In this document: positions 1-9,452 of the stretch, one piece after another
How the letters are laid out: every line of letters begins with the position of its first letter
Numbering within the stretch: position 1 is the first letter of the stretch
Assembly (NCBI GenBank): GCA_023443625.1
Contig: JAEZTQ010000093.1
Coordinates: 124,001-188,000, forward strand
DNA from: Bacillota bacterium
GTDB taxonomy: Bacteria > Bacillota_A > Clostridia > Lachnospirales > Lachnospiraceae
Length of the DNA stretch: 64,000 nt
Direction of reading: 5' to 3'
Notes under the pieces: generated by a model
Told to the model about the DNA's origin: nothing
Databases searched by the model: none
The model's input: only the letters and a program-made list of their open reading frames with translations
Program-made: the position numbers and the translations under genes

Positions 1-1412
1 GTAACACTATCCGGTAGGTAAATGTTAATAATATCAGGACAATCCCAGAATACTCTTTCGCCAATACGAGTAACTCCCTCCGGAATCTTAATATCCCCAC
101 CCTCTCCTATATAATCCAATAGAAGGCCGTTACTTATGACAAAGTCATTATCGATAACTTCTTTCTCATACTCCTCTGTATTAGTTCCCTCTTCTATAAC
201 ACGATCCTCATAACCAACTTTAATATAAAGAGCATCAATATATTCCTGTTTTTTACCTTCCGGCACATAAATCTTATGAAGATTCATAAATGGAGATATG
301 CTATGTGAATTTGTCCAGGATGTAATTTCTGTATTACCAATAAGTGTAGGAGCATCACCAGAAAAATGAACAACATCCCAGTAAACAGCTCCAGTGTGTA
401 TTGTTTTCAAAGTTGAGGGCAGGTAAATTTCCTGCTTACCCCCTTCTCCATTTAAATCCGTATTAAGAGACCTATCTCCTAGGTATTCTACACCTTCGGG
501 AATAACAACATTACCAATACTGGCATAGGCATAAATAAGTCGTTTCATATCTTTTGAATACAGCCATCCATTTACACTCTTAAAATGCTTATTGTTCTTA
601 TCTACAATAAATCCACTTTTATAAGCATTGTCACCAAAGGTAAAGGTACTTTCCCCAATCTCTTTTACTGAAGCTGGAATTTTGATATAGCCACCTGGAA
701 CTTCAATATGTACGCAATTCGCTCCGATTACTTCTAAACTTTCAGGGAGTACAACTATGCTGCCGCTAAGAATCGGATCATCTGAGTAGTAGTCATACCA
801 TATATTACTTAAGGAACCTTCTTCTAATACTTTTACAGTGGAAGGAAGTTTACACTTAGTTCCGGCAAGCGCATACGCACAGACGGTTTCAAGACCTTCA
901 TTCAATTTGAGATCCATAGTATCACAAAATTCACTATAGAAGGAATATTCAGCTATTGTTTTAACTGAGGAAGGAAGAATTACCGATATCTTTCCTTCAT
1001 TAAAATATGCACATGAAGCAAAGGAATAAGGCTCAATTTCTGTTCTTCCTTCTTCAAAGGTGACATTCATAGGTACGGCATCACCAAAGGCATATTTATC
1101 CAATTTAATATCCTTTGGAATACAGATGGATAATCTTTCACTTCTTTTAACATCCCAGTCTTTTATATAAAAAGCATTTTGTCCAATAGAAGTCACACCT
1201 TCCGGGACAACTAAGGTTCTATTAACATTCACAGGACCTATGTATTTAATAATTTTTCCATTTTTAATAAGAAAATTGGAGTTATTCTTCTGGTTAATAT
1301 TTTTACTGGAACCATCTGCTGCTTTCGCAATTTCGGGTGTTGACTTTGAGCTAGAAGTAGTTATGAAAAGAACACAGAATAAAATTAAAACAATAAATAG
1401 TGATTTTTTCAT
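1..1412 (-). CDS. BspA-like leucine-rich-repeat surface protein, partial (3' end outside window)
   Basis: The reading frame is open from an ATG at 1412 to the window edge, so about 470 residues are visible and the C-terminus is missing. A GGAGGT ribosome site precedes the ATG. The first 20 or so residues (MKKSLFIVLILFCVLF) form a signal peptide. The rest repeats the LRR_5 pattern of BspA-type proteins, with phrases such as VVPEGVTSIGQNAF, ILPSSVKTIAEYSF, VLPESLEVIGANCV and KIPASVKEIGESTF spaced about 23 residues or more apart. Proteins of this family are secreted or surface-bound and often act in adhesion. No catalytic domain is visible in this part. The function is inferred from the family only. 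Confidence 0.85.
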   Translation of the reverse strand, partial: MKKSLFIVLILFCVLFITTSSSKSTPEIAKAADGSSKNINQKNNSNFLIKNGKIIKYIGPVNVNRTLVVPEGVTSIGQNAFYIKDWDVKRSERLSICIPKDIKLDKYAFGDAVPMNVTFEEGRTEIEPYSFASCAYFNEGKISVILPSSVKTIAEYSFYSEFCDTMDLKLNEGLETVCAYALAGTKCKLPSTVKVLEEGSLSNIWYDYYSDDPILSGSIVVLPESLEVIGANCVHIEVPGGYIKIPASVKEIGESTFTFGDNAYKSGFIVDKNNKHFKSVNGWLYSKDMKRLIYAYASIGNVVIPEGVEYLGDRSLNTDLNGEGGKQEIYLPSTLKTIHTGAVYWDVVHFSGDAPTLIGNTEITSWTNSHSISPFMNLHKIYVPEGKKQEYIDALYIKVGYEDRVIEEGTNTEEYEKEVIDNDFVISNGLLLDYIGEGGDIKIPEGVTRIGERVFWDCPDIINIYLPDSV

Positions 1413-1580
1413 CTTCTGATACCTCCAAATAATATTTGAGACTATCCTTTATTATAACTTACAGAATTGTGTGACCCAATAATACCCATATTATATAGAT
1501 TATAACTTATGTATAATTGATAAACAAGAAGAAAAACAGCTTTGCTGATGGAAACCATTTCTTTAAAAAATAGAGTAGTC

Positions 1581-1622
1581 AAAAAAACCCGCTAGCAACC
1601 AATTTACTGGGCTAACGGGTTT
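1581..1622 (-). terminator. Rho-independent terminator after the GH95 gene
   Basis: On the minus strand an AACCCGTTAGC / GCTAGCGGGTT stem is followed by a run of seven T residues. It ends the sugar-utilisation operon and separates it from the leucine-rich-repeat gene. Confidence 0.85.
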
Positions 1623-1675
1623 GTAACTATCAATGTAAATGATTATTTGCTTTATACAAAAAAATCAATTTACCT

Positions 1676-4075
1676 TTATCCAAAATATAGTGTAATAGTT
1701 TCATTTTGCTTACAATCCAACTCAATACTCTTATGAGGACCAAGTTCTGTAAGAGGCTGTCCATTGATTTCACCTGCCTTATTCTTAATAAAGTCCGGCA
1801 AATAGATCTTTAGATTTTGATCCTCTTTTGAGAATATGATAACCTTGATTTCTTCCTTAATCCTATCCCATTCACAAGAAATCAGTCCCTTTTGCAAATG
1901 AAAATCAGAAAAAATACCTTTTCTCCATTTACTTGGTATTGCAGGAAGGAGACGTATTACGCCATCAAAATGATAGAGTAACATCTCTTGAACTGCTCCC
2001 ACAAGTCCCATATTAGCATCTAATTGTACCGGTGCCTCATCTTTAAATTCTTCCGACATATCAAGGGTAAGCCCCATCTTTCTCCAATCATTATGAAGAC
2101 TTAAAAAACTTGCAGTCAGACAAGCTTTGCTTAAGATATTCAAATATTCATAAGCATCCTCACCACGCTCAAAGCGAGCATTGAGGCATGCCATATGGGT
2201 AAGGCTCCAACCGGATTGTCCACCCAATACTCTAAGTTCCATGGCACGGATAAAGGCTTTGTATAACTGTGGATCCTTCTCCTTTGTAATCTCATTACCA
2301 GGAAATACAGGATATGTATGGGATAAATGTCTATGATAATAAAAATCTGTAAATTCCTTAGAGGTCCATTCTTTTATAGCATTCTCCTCATTTACCTCAT
2401 AGGCTGGTATTTTATCCAAAATATCTCTCCATAGTTTACATTTCTCCACATAGATATCTTTCCCCTCACAAATCGTAAGAAGATTGTGAAGAAGTTCCTT
2501 AATGATTGCAATATCCATGGTAGCATTCTTCGCTGTAGGACAAGCATGGGACATATGTTTAAATTCCCCTGTATTTAGGTTACCCGGTGTATTTTCAGGT
2601 GATACCGAAGGGACGATTACATATTGACCGTCCTCTAGGATTAGATACTCCTCATAAAACTGAGCAGCTTCCAGCATAAAAGGCAAAATCTTCTCCTTTA
2701 GTAGAACCTCATCCCCAGTGAATTTATAATACTCATAAAAATGCTGGCATATCCATCCTGCGCCTCCAATCCAGTTCATGATAACAGGTACTACTTGATT
2801 AGCCACACCATACCCAGGGGTAGTTCCGGCAGAGACCCAAATACCATTTAGACCAAAGATTTGTTTTGCATTCTCCTTAAAATCACCCATCAAATCATAA
2901 TAATAATGAATGACTGCTTTCAAGTACTTCGTATAACCACCTAAAAGGGCATGCCAGTATATCATCTGTATATTAATATTGGCCATATTATGACTCCATA
3001 GCAAATCATATTCGCCGCCCCATAAGCCATAAAGAGCAAAAGGATATCCTTCCTCACTAGTGCCACTGATAAACAAGTATCTACCATAATGCCATAACTT
3101 CTCTATAAGTGTATTTGATACATCATTTTTATAAGAATCTAATAGAAGTTCTTCATTGGTTAAAATATCCTGTTTCTCTTCCTCTAGATGAAAATTCGCA
3201 GTATGAAATAATGGTTTATGTAGCTCACTATGGGCGTGGTATAAGTCCTTGTAATTTGCTGGTATACCCTGTAATTTCTCCTGAAATCTCTGGAAGGCTT
3301 CTGCAAAAGGCTCATTGGCAAAGGGTTCAAATACCAGAATAACCTGTGATGCCTCTTTGATATGAATTTTATTGTTATACAGGTTTGCAGCTCCATCACT
3401 GTAAATCACTTTTCCTAAGAGTCCAAAACTTCTGTCCTTGGTTGCCACCGTAAAGCATAGGATGTCCTCTTTTATCTCATAAGAACATCCATCCTTTACT
3501 TCCTCTAACATACGCCCATAGTCCTCCCCTGAGGTTCTATGAAGTTGTAAGTACACCTGGGCTGCCATCTGCTTTTTATCTGCCTCCAACTTACATACGA
3601 TTACATTATGACTTCTAGAGACAAAGGTAGTTCTCCGGTAGGAGATACCATTACAATGATAGGATAGGGCAACCTCTCCTGTTTCCATATCTAAGGAACG
3701 CTGGTATTTGGAAAAAGGCTTCTCATGTTCCATATGGATTTTTATATCTCCAATAGGACATGGCTTATAAAGCTCTTCCTTATATCCTCCTTCTATCAGC
3801 ATCTTAGAGGACACCCCATTGGCCTGGGCATATTTTTTTTCTTTTATTAAATCTCTTGTTATCTTTAAGCTTGCACTTACATCCGGTACAGGCGTTCTTT
3901 GCCCCCAATGCCAAGAAGCATAATGATTTACAAGAATTGTCTCATCCTTAACAGCTCCATATACTGAAGCACCCACCAAACCATTACCAGTAGGCAGTGC
4001 ATCCTTCCACTCAGACTTATACCAGGATGCTGGGGTATTTAATACTAACTTATATTGATTATCCATTGTTGTCAC
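1676..4075 (-). CDS. Glycoside hydrolase family 95-like (alpha-L-fucosidase type), cytoplasmic
   Basis: This 799-residue protein has the layout of GH95 enzymes: an N-terminal beta domain (about 1-260, with LPTGNGLVGASVYG), a helical barrel and a C-terminal beta domain. Landmarks of the family active site are present: NMANINIQM (the paired Asn), SVSPENTPG (the Glu region) and VQLDANMGLVGAVQEM (the Asp region). No signal peptide is seen, so it probably acts on imported oligosaccharide. The chosen start is a GTG at 4075 with GGAGGT 7 nt upstream; an ATG three codons later is 16 nt from that site and is less likely. It overlaps the 3' end of the kinase gene by 17 nt, which suggests translational coupling. 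Family members include alpha-L-fucosidase and alpha-L-galactosidase, so the exact sugar is not certain. Confidence 0.85.
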   Translation of the reverse strand: MTTMDNQYKLVLNTPASWYKSEWKDALPTGNGLVGASVYGAVKDETILVNHYASWHWGQRTPVPDVSASLKITRDLIKEKKYAQANGVSSKMLIEGGYKEELYKPCPIGDIKIHMEHEKPFSKYQRSLDMETGEVALSYHCNGISYRRTTFVSRSHNVIVCKLEADKKQMAAQVYLQLHRTSGEDYGRMLEEVKDGCSYEIKEDILCFTVATKDRSFGLLGKVIYSDGAANLYNNKIHIKEASQVILVFEPFANEPFAEAFQRFQEKLQGIPANYKDLYHAHSELHKPLFHTANFHLEEEKQDILTNEELLLDSYKNDVSNTLIEKLWHYGRYLFISGTSEEGYPFALYGLWGGEYDLLWSHNMANINIQMIYWHALLGGYTKYLKAVIHYYYDLMGDFKENAKQIFGLNGIWVSAGTTPGYGVANQVVPVIMNWIGGAGWICQHFYEYYKFTGDEVLLKEKILPFMLEAAQFYEEYLILEDGQYVIVPSVSPENTPGNLNTGEFKHMSHACPTAKNATMDIAIIKELLHNLLTICEGKDIYVEKCKLWRDILDKIPAYEVNEENAIKEWTSKEFTDFYYHRHLSHTYPVFPGNEITKEKDPQLYKAFIRAMELRVLGGQSGWSLTHMACLNARFERGEDAYEYLNILSKACLTASFLSLHNDWRKMGLTLDMSEEFKDEAPVQLDANMGLVGAVQEMLLYHFDGVIRLLPAIPSKWRKGIFSDFHLQKGLISCEWDRIKEEIKVIIFSKEDQNLKIYLPDFIKNKAGEINGQPLTELGPHKSIELDCKQNETITLYFG

Positions 4076-5879
4076 CTGTTATACCTCCCTTAATTATTAT
4101 TACTGCTCCACCTGTTTCTCCATTGCCGATTGACATAAAGGCCTTCTCGCTATAAGTTGCTTTCAACCGTATATAAACATTTAATAAGGCATGATTTTTT
4201 GTATCTACTGAAATTCCATAAATATCTTTTTTAAAATCCTCGTCTATCTTACTCATATGGTCTATGAGAATTTGATACATTTCCTTAGAGAAGCCTCCTC
4301 CATTGTCCTTAATAGTAATGCTCCACCCCTGCTCCTCGCGCTCACAAGACACCTTAATATATAAAGGTGGCCTTACAGAGCGAAATCCGTGGGTAAAGCA
4401 ATTCTCTATTAAAGGTTGTAATAATAATTTTGGTATAAAGGTATCCTGGATACTTAAGTTATCCACAATCTCATAATGAAGATCCTCAAGATATCTACAT
4501 TTCATAAACTCTAGATAGGTGGTAATGTTACTAATCTCATCCCTAATTGTACTGACTGAGTCATCAGAATAGGAATAGCGGAAAAGGCTACTAAGCTGTG
4601 CGCACATATCTTGCACCTTCTCATTGTCTGCCTCCTGACCAGCAGCACTAATGGCCATAAGTGAATTATAGAGAAAATGAGGATTAATTTGCGCTTGTAA
4701 TGATCTTATCTTCGCTTCATATTCTGCAGCCTGGGATATATCTAATTTTTTAATTGAATCTCTTAAGGCTTGTAAAACAGCATTAAATTTATCTTTTAAT
4801 AGCTCAATTTCGTTGTTAGAATGAAACTCTTTACTAATTGCCAATTTTTCAAAAGTAATCTCATTCAAGGATTCTCTAAGCTCAATAATTGGAAGAGATA
4901 ATTTAATGGTGGTCATATAGATTCCAAAACCCACTACGATAACACATATTACAAAAAAGAGAACCAAAAGCATAACCATATTCTTAGATTGGGCTGTATA
5001 AGAAGAATAAGGCATGGATACAACAATCTGCCAGGAGCTGTCCGATATAGAAGCCTTATATAGAAGATGCTTTATACCCTCTTGGTTCTCCTTTATAGTT
5101 ACTCCTTCTTCCTCTAATTGCCCTTCTGCAATATAGTATTCCTCTGTACTAGCATCAAAGGTATTATAAGGATATACAATGGACTGGGTATCTTTATCTA
5201 CTAAAATCAAATTGATATTTTCAAATTCTTTACTATCAATGGCTTTCTCTAATTTAGTGTAGGAATTTTCAATTTCAATCATTGCTATCTTCTCGTTGGT
5301 AGAATAGGTAGTAATTAATGGCCTATATAAGGAAATTACCAGGGAATCGTCTTCAGACCAACTATCCTTATGGGGACCCGATAGTAAATAATAATTTTTA
5401 TCCTCCCAAGTCGTCCTATCCACCTTCTTTTGTAACATGGCTTGTTGTATATAGTTATAATCCAATGTATGGGAGTTATAGCTAAAGAACACATGGGGTT
5501 TGGTGTATATGTAAATTTTTTGAACACTGTCTGTAATATTATTAATGGCAGCGCACTCTTTTCTAATCTTTCTTTTCTCTTCTGGATAGATGTCAAAATA
5601 CTTTATTGACACATCATCTGATTCCAATGCTATTAAGTAGGTATTTTGAATGGTATTATTGGCCACAATCTGCATGGAAATACTCTTCATATTATTCACA
5701 AATTGTTCAATGCCTTGACGACCCTTTTCTGCCTTATTAATAAAATAATCTTTGGATTTTTCATCTGTATCCCTTACAATAAAATAACTAAATCCTAGAA
5801 ATATAAAAAGGATTGTAATAAGGAATAAGGCTGCTGTTATCAGAAATAATCTCTTCTGAAAATGAAAATTCTTAAACAT
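4059..5879 (-). CDS. YesM-type sensor histidine kinase
   Basis: The 606-residue protein has a first membrane helix (about 11-35), a large extracellular sensor region (about 36-297), a second helix (about 298-322), a HAMP linker, a His_kinase (PF06580-type) box with INPHFLYNSL (His near residue 399) and a C-terminal HATPase domain with LIENCFTHGF and KDNGGGFS. This is the LytS/YesM class that pairs with AraC-type response regulators. The likely partner is the regulator encoded divergently at 9453-10994. The gene lies between the permeases and the GH95 enzyme, which suggests that it senses extracellular glycan or binding-protein status. Its start at 5879 has an AAGGAGGA site. Confidence 0.93.
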   Translation of the reverse strand: MFKNFHFQKRLFLITAALFLITILFIFLGFSYFIVRDTDEKSKDYFINKAEKGRQGIEQFVNNMKSISMQIVANNTIQNTYLIALESDDVSIKYFDIYPEEKRKIRKECAAINNITDSVQKIYIYTKPHVFFSYNSHTLDYNYIQQAMLQKKVDRTTWEDKNYYLLSGPHKDSWSEDDSLVISLYRPLITTYSTNEKIAMIEIENSYTKLEKAIDSKEFENINLILVDKDTQSIVYPYNTFDASTEEYYIAEGQLEEEGVTIKENQEGIKHLLYKASISDSSWQIVVSMPYSSYTAQSKNMVMLLVLFFVICVIVVGFGIYMTTIKLSLPIIELRESLNEITFEKLAISKEFHSNNEIELLKDKFNAVLQALRDSIKKLDISQAAEYEAKIRSLQAQINPHFLYNSLMAISAAGQEADNEKVQDMCAQLSSLFRYSYSDDSVSTIRDEISNITTYLEFMKCRYLEDLHYEIVDNLSIQDTFIPKLLLQPLIENCFTHGFRSVRPPLYIKVSCEREEQGWSITIKDNGGGFSKEMYQILIDHMSKIDEDFKKDIYGISVDTKNHALLNVYIRLKATYSEKAFMSIGNGETGGAVIIIKGGITGDNNG

Positions 5880-5910
5880 CCTTTACTCCTCCTTACAATC
5901 CTTAACTCAT

Positions 5911-6729
5911 CTAGCCTTTCACTGCACCAGCAGTCATACCTGATACAATGTGTTTTTGTCCTATCATATAGACAACCAATAGTGGAAGTATAGTTATTAT
6001 AACATCTGCAAAGACCAAGTTCCAACTTTTCTCGAAGGCCCCGTAAAAATTATATACTGTTAAAGGTAGTGCCCAATGATCACCGCTGGCAAAGAATAAT
6101 GGAATCTGGGTGTCGTTCCATGCTCCGATAAAGGATAAGATGAAAATGGTAACTGTAACAGGCTTTAATAAGGGAAAGATAATGGTTGAAAATAATCTTA
6201 AGCAACTGCAACCATCTATAGTTGCTGCTTCATCAAGCTCTCTCGGGATAGTCTTAATAAACCCAGTATACAGGAATATGGAACTTGGGAAACCATAGGT
6301 TGCAAATATCAAAATCAAACCTGCATATGTATTGATTAGGTTCAGTGTATTTAATACCAAATAAGTAGGAATAAATGCTACTGGAATAATTAAACCCATA
6401 ATAAAAGTGTAAAATATCACAGAATACAACTTCCCCTTACATCTAGCCAGAATAAAAGCACAAGCAGAAGCAGCAAATATAATAACCAAGCAGGAAACAG
6501 TAGCTTCTATAACACCATTCATGAAGGACCTAAGGATACCACCGTGTTCAATAACCTTGATATAATTGCTTAAGTGAATTATGCCATCCTTAGGTAATGT
6601 CATGCTCATCATATTGGCATCTGCCCTACTCTTTAGGGAATTAACAAGTACCATCCACACTGGAGCAATATATACTAAGCTGGCAAGAAACATAATTAGT
6701 TTTGGGGCAATCTTTTTTACTCTCTTCAT
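5911..6729 (-). CDS. Sugar ABC transporter permease, MalG-like (CUT1)
   Basis: The 272-residue membrane protein has about six helices and the cytoplasmic EAA loop (LDEAATIDGCSCLRLFSTI) that contacts the ATPase in CUT1 importers. Its start overlaps the stop of the upstream permease by one base (TAATG), which implies coupled translation. No ATPase gene is present in the operon. Gram-positive CUT1 systems commonly share a distant MsmK-type ATPase, and that is the likely case here. Confidence 0.93.
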   Translation of the reverse strand: MKRVKKIAPKLIMFLASLVYIAPVWMVLVNSLKSRADANMMSMTLPKDGIIHLSNYIKVIEHGGILRSFMNGVIEATVSCLVIIFAASACAFILARCKGKLYSVIFYTFIMGLIIPVAFIPTYLVLNTLNLINTYAGLILIFATYGFPSSIFLYTGFIKTIPRELDEAATIDGCSCLRLFSTIIFPLLKPVTVTIFILSFIGAWNDTQIPLFFASGDHWALPLTVYNFYGAFEKSWNLVFADVIITILPLLVVYMIGQKHIVSGMTAGAVKG

Positions 6730-7604
6730 TAATATTCTATCTCCTTTTTTCTTAAATAAATAAGAAACAATGCTGAGAACAAGGTAATTACGATCATAAA
6801 TATCAGACCTACTGCAGCAGAGTAACCGTACTCTCCATGGGAAAAGCTTCTAAATAGGAATGTGGCCATTACCTGTGTAGAATCTGCAGGTCCACCATTG
6901 GTTGTACCATACACTTGAGCAAATACTTTAAATCCTGCAATAATACTAAATACAAAGGTCATGGTAAAAGATTGTATCATCAAGGGAATGGTGATAAATC
7001 GAAGTTTCTGAAACCAAGTAGCGCCGTCAATACTTGCTGCTTCAAAATAGTCAGCTGGAATAGATTGAATACCAGCAATGCAGATTACCATGTTAAAACC
7101 AGACCACTGCCAGATTTCCATGGCAGCGATTGCTGTCATTGCATATTTTGCATCTACCAGCCAGCCCTTTGCCAAGAAATCTAATCCTATACTTCTTAAG
7201 AAACTGTTTAGCAACCCAGTATTGGGATTATAGATGGATACGAAGATAATACTAATTACGATACCACTAATCATAACTGGCATGAACATAACGGTTCTAA
7301 GATAAACATTAAATTTGGATGCCTTAGACACCAATAATGCCAAAGCAAATCCAATAATATTCTTCATGATAACGGTAACAATAGCAAAATACAGTGTATT
7401 TCTTAAGGATACCCAGAAAATCTCCTGGGTAAATAATCGTTTGAAATTATCAAATCCAATAAAGCGGATATCATCCATAAAATATACATTCCAATCGGTA
7501 AAGGCAAGAACAAAGCCACCGATATTAGGAATGATAAAAAATACAGCAAATATCAGAAAAGCCGGAAGCATCATCCAGTTGCTATATATACTTTTCTTTT
7601 TCAT
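6729..7604 (-). CDS. Sugar ABC transporter permease, MalF/UgpA-like (CUT1)
   Basis: This 291-residue membrane protein has six predicted helices and an EAA loop (FEAASIDGATWFQKLRFI). The frame is open for 20 more codons upstream, but the ATG at 7604 (MKKKSIYSN) is preferred because GGAG lies 6 nt before it and the N-terminus then fits the family. It forms the heterodimeric channel with the 5911-6729 product. Together with the lipoprotein at 7830-9200 it makes an oligosaccharide importer. Confidence 0.92.
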   Translation of the reverse strand: MKKKSIYSNWMMLPAFLIFAVFFIIPNIGGFVLAFTDWNVYFMDDIRFIGFDNFKRLFTQEIFWVSLRNTLYFAIVTVIMKNIIGFALALLVSKASKFNVYLRTVMFMPVMISGIVISIIFVSIYNPNTGLLNSFLRSIGLDFLAKGWLVDAKYAMTAIAAMEIWQWSGFNMVICIAGIQSIPADYFEAASIDGATWFQKLRFITIPLMIQSFTMTFVFSIIAGFKVFAQVYGTTNGGPADSTQVMATFLFRSFSHGEYGYSAAVGLIFMIVITLFSALFLIYLRKKEIEY

Positions 7605-7744
7605 ATAAATCTCCATTCTGATGAAGTACTGGAATTTGGGCGTCAGCACTAGCACCCCAATCAAATTTGGTTAACTCGTATTTACAATTTATTTCAAATG
7701 AAATTAATTCAATTTTTTTGCTTTGTTATGGAAGACTGTTGGAT

Positions 7745-7780
7745 AAAAAAGGGTTGTTAGATTACTACAACCCTTTTTGT
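7745..7780 (-). terminator. Intercistronic terminator-like hairpin between binding protein and permeases
   Basis: The stem AAGGGTTGT / ACAACCCTT is flanked by A and T runs, so it can act on either strand. It lies inside the minus-strand operon, between the binding-protein gene and the permease genes. A partial terminator here would give more binding protein than channel, which is common in such operons. Confidence 0.7.
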
Positions 7781-7829
7781 TCCTTATATTTATGCGAAAG
7801 CATAGTGAGCATTTGTAAGCTTGCTTGTT

Positions 7830-9200
7830 CTATTGAAATCCTTCCAGTCTTTGAGATTTTGCAGCACTAGCATATGCATTATACCAGTTAGTAAGAGCTT
7901 CTTCTGCTGTTTTACCAGAGAACATTGTTTGTACCTGTAATTCGAAATCGCCGAAGAACTTATTCATAATAGCAACACCATCGTAAAGATTATTACACCA
8001 GTCACCATGGGTAGGGAACTGACTTGTTAATTCTTTTAATTCCTGATTCCAAGGACTACTAGCTACTTCAAATCCGATGTTTACATAAGGTGCTGCACCA
8101 GGGCTTTGATCATAGTAGGTAGTCATAACTTCTTCAGTAATGCATGTATTGATAAAATCTTGCGCCATCGCTAATTTTTCCCCATTTTTAGCGGCTGCAA
8201 GCATTCTAGTTGAACGGTTAGCCATAACGAATGCTTTGTCTGCACTACTCCACATAGGAGAAATAGTAAGACCCACGCCATCAACCAAATCACCATAAGC
8301 TGACTTAATCTCACCATAAGCACTATCCGTAACTGCATAGAAACCAGCTTGTCCATTGGCAATCGCTTCTAAGCCCATCTGGTGGGAAGCAGAAAGGAAA
8401 TCACTGTTAATAAGGTCACTCTTAGAGAATTGGTGTACATTGTTCCAGATTTCAACAATGCTTGGAACGTCTTGTGGCTTTACCTGATTGGAGCTTAATT
8501 TAGTAGCTAAATTATCCTCAATAAGGGTGGAGGTAAAGGATGTTAAAAGTAAGATTTGAGGTGTCCAGCTTTCCTGTGCAGATACATATAATGGTGTTAC
8601 ACCTGAAGCTTTAATCTTCTGGCATGCTTCAAGGAAGCTTGCATAGTCTACGACAGGAAGGGTTACGCCTGCTTTCTCTAAGACCGCCTTGTTATAAGCT
8701 AAACCAAAGTTACTCTCAGCGCCAAAAGGTGCCATGATAGTAGAACCATCTTCTGGATGTAAGGTAAAGGATTTTGTACCGTCGGTGATTTGGTCAATCC
8801 AGTCACCTTCTAAAGTAGCAAACTGATTGTAAGGTAAATCGCTTAAAGATGCAGATGTAAACACAACATCATCTAAGTTACCTGTGCTACCCTTAGTGTT
8901 AATTACGTTAACAAATTGATCATCTGGTACTACACTGTACTCAAGGGATAGACCTAGAATATCAGCAGCTTTATCCATAGCATTTTTAACTGCTTCGTTG
9001 CTGCCATCCTGTGACTGCATTAAAATTGTTAAAGATTTTCCCTCATACTTCTTACTGCTGGTATCATCTCCAGCATCACTTGTTTCTGCCTGAGACTTAT
9101 CAGCTTCCACCGGATCTTTTGTCTGCACAGAACATCCAGTAAAGAAAACAGAGGTGGCTAGCAGCATACTAACCAATAGTTTTGTAGTTCTCTTCTTCAT
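7830..9200 (-). CDS. Extracellular solute-binding lipoprotein of the sugar ABC importer
   Basis: The 456-residue protein starts at the ATG at 9200, which has GGAGG upstream; the frame is open further upstream, but without a signal-like start. The signal peptide ends in a lipobox, VFFTGC, with Cys 23 as the lipidated residue. A Ser/Thr/Asp-rich linker follows and then a type 1 sugar-binding fold (SBP_bac_1 style, with YKGKSL-like start and C-terminal AEEALTNWYNAY). It delivers oligosaccharide to the permeases just downstream. Specificity for fucosylated glycans is inferred from the GH95 neighbour only. Confidence 0.9.
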   Translation of the reverse strand: MKKRTTKLLVSMLLATSVFFTGCSVQTKDPVEADKSQAETSDAGDDTSSKKYEGKSLTILMQSQDGSNEAVKNAMDKAADILGLSLEYSVVPDDQFVNVINTKGSTGNLDDVVFTSASLSDLPYNQFATLEGDWIDQITDGTKSFTLHPEDGSTIMAPFGAESNFGLAYNKAVLEKAGVTLPVVDYASFLEACQKIKASGVTPLYVSAQESWTPQILLLTSFTSTLIEDNLATKLSSNQVKPQDVPSIVEIWNNVHQFSKSDLINSDFLSASHQMGLEAIANGQAGFYAVTDSAYGEIKSAYGDLVDGVGLTISPMWSSADKAFVMANRSTRMLAAAKNGEKLAMAQDFINTCITEEVMTTYYDQSPGAAPYVNIGFEVASSPWNQELKELTSQFPTHGDWCNNLYDGVAIMNKFFGDFELQVQTMFSGKTAEEALTNWYNAYASAAKSQRLEGFQ

Positions 9201-9328
9201 AATTTTCCTCCTGTTGATTTTGTATATTAACAATACCAAATACCTTGCAGTTCTAAAACAGATTATTTTTTTGTAGTAATGGATTATCTTTTTAAAATCA
9301 CAAAATCCATTTTTTTTGAACTCTACTG

Positions 9329-9337
9329 TGCTATAAT
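9329..9337 (+). promoter_or_regulatory. Extended -10 promoter element for the response regulator
   Basis: TGCTATAAT is an extended -10 motif about 115 nt before the regulator start codon, in the divergent intergenic region. No clear -35 is seen, which is usual for extended -10 promoters. Confidence 0.45.
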
Positions 9338-9452
9338 AAAAAACGTTACAGAATAGAAACAATAGCAACTAAAATATATAACTTCTACACTTTAAACAAA
9401 TTTAAGAAAGGCAGATATCATTAGACTAATAATAAATGATGTCAAGGAACCT

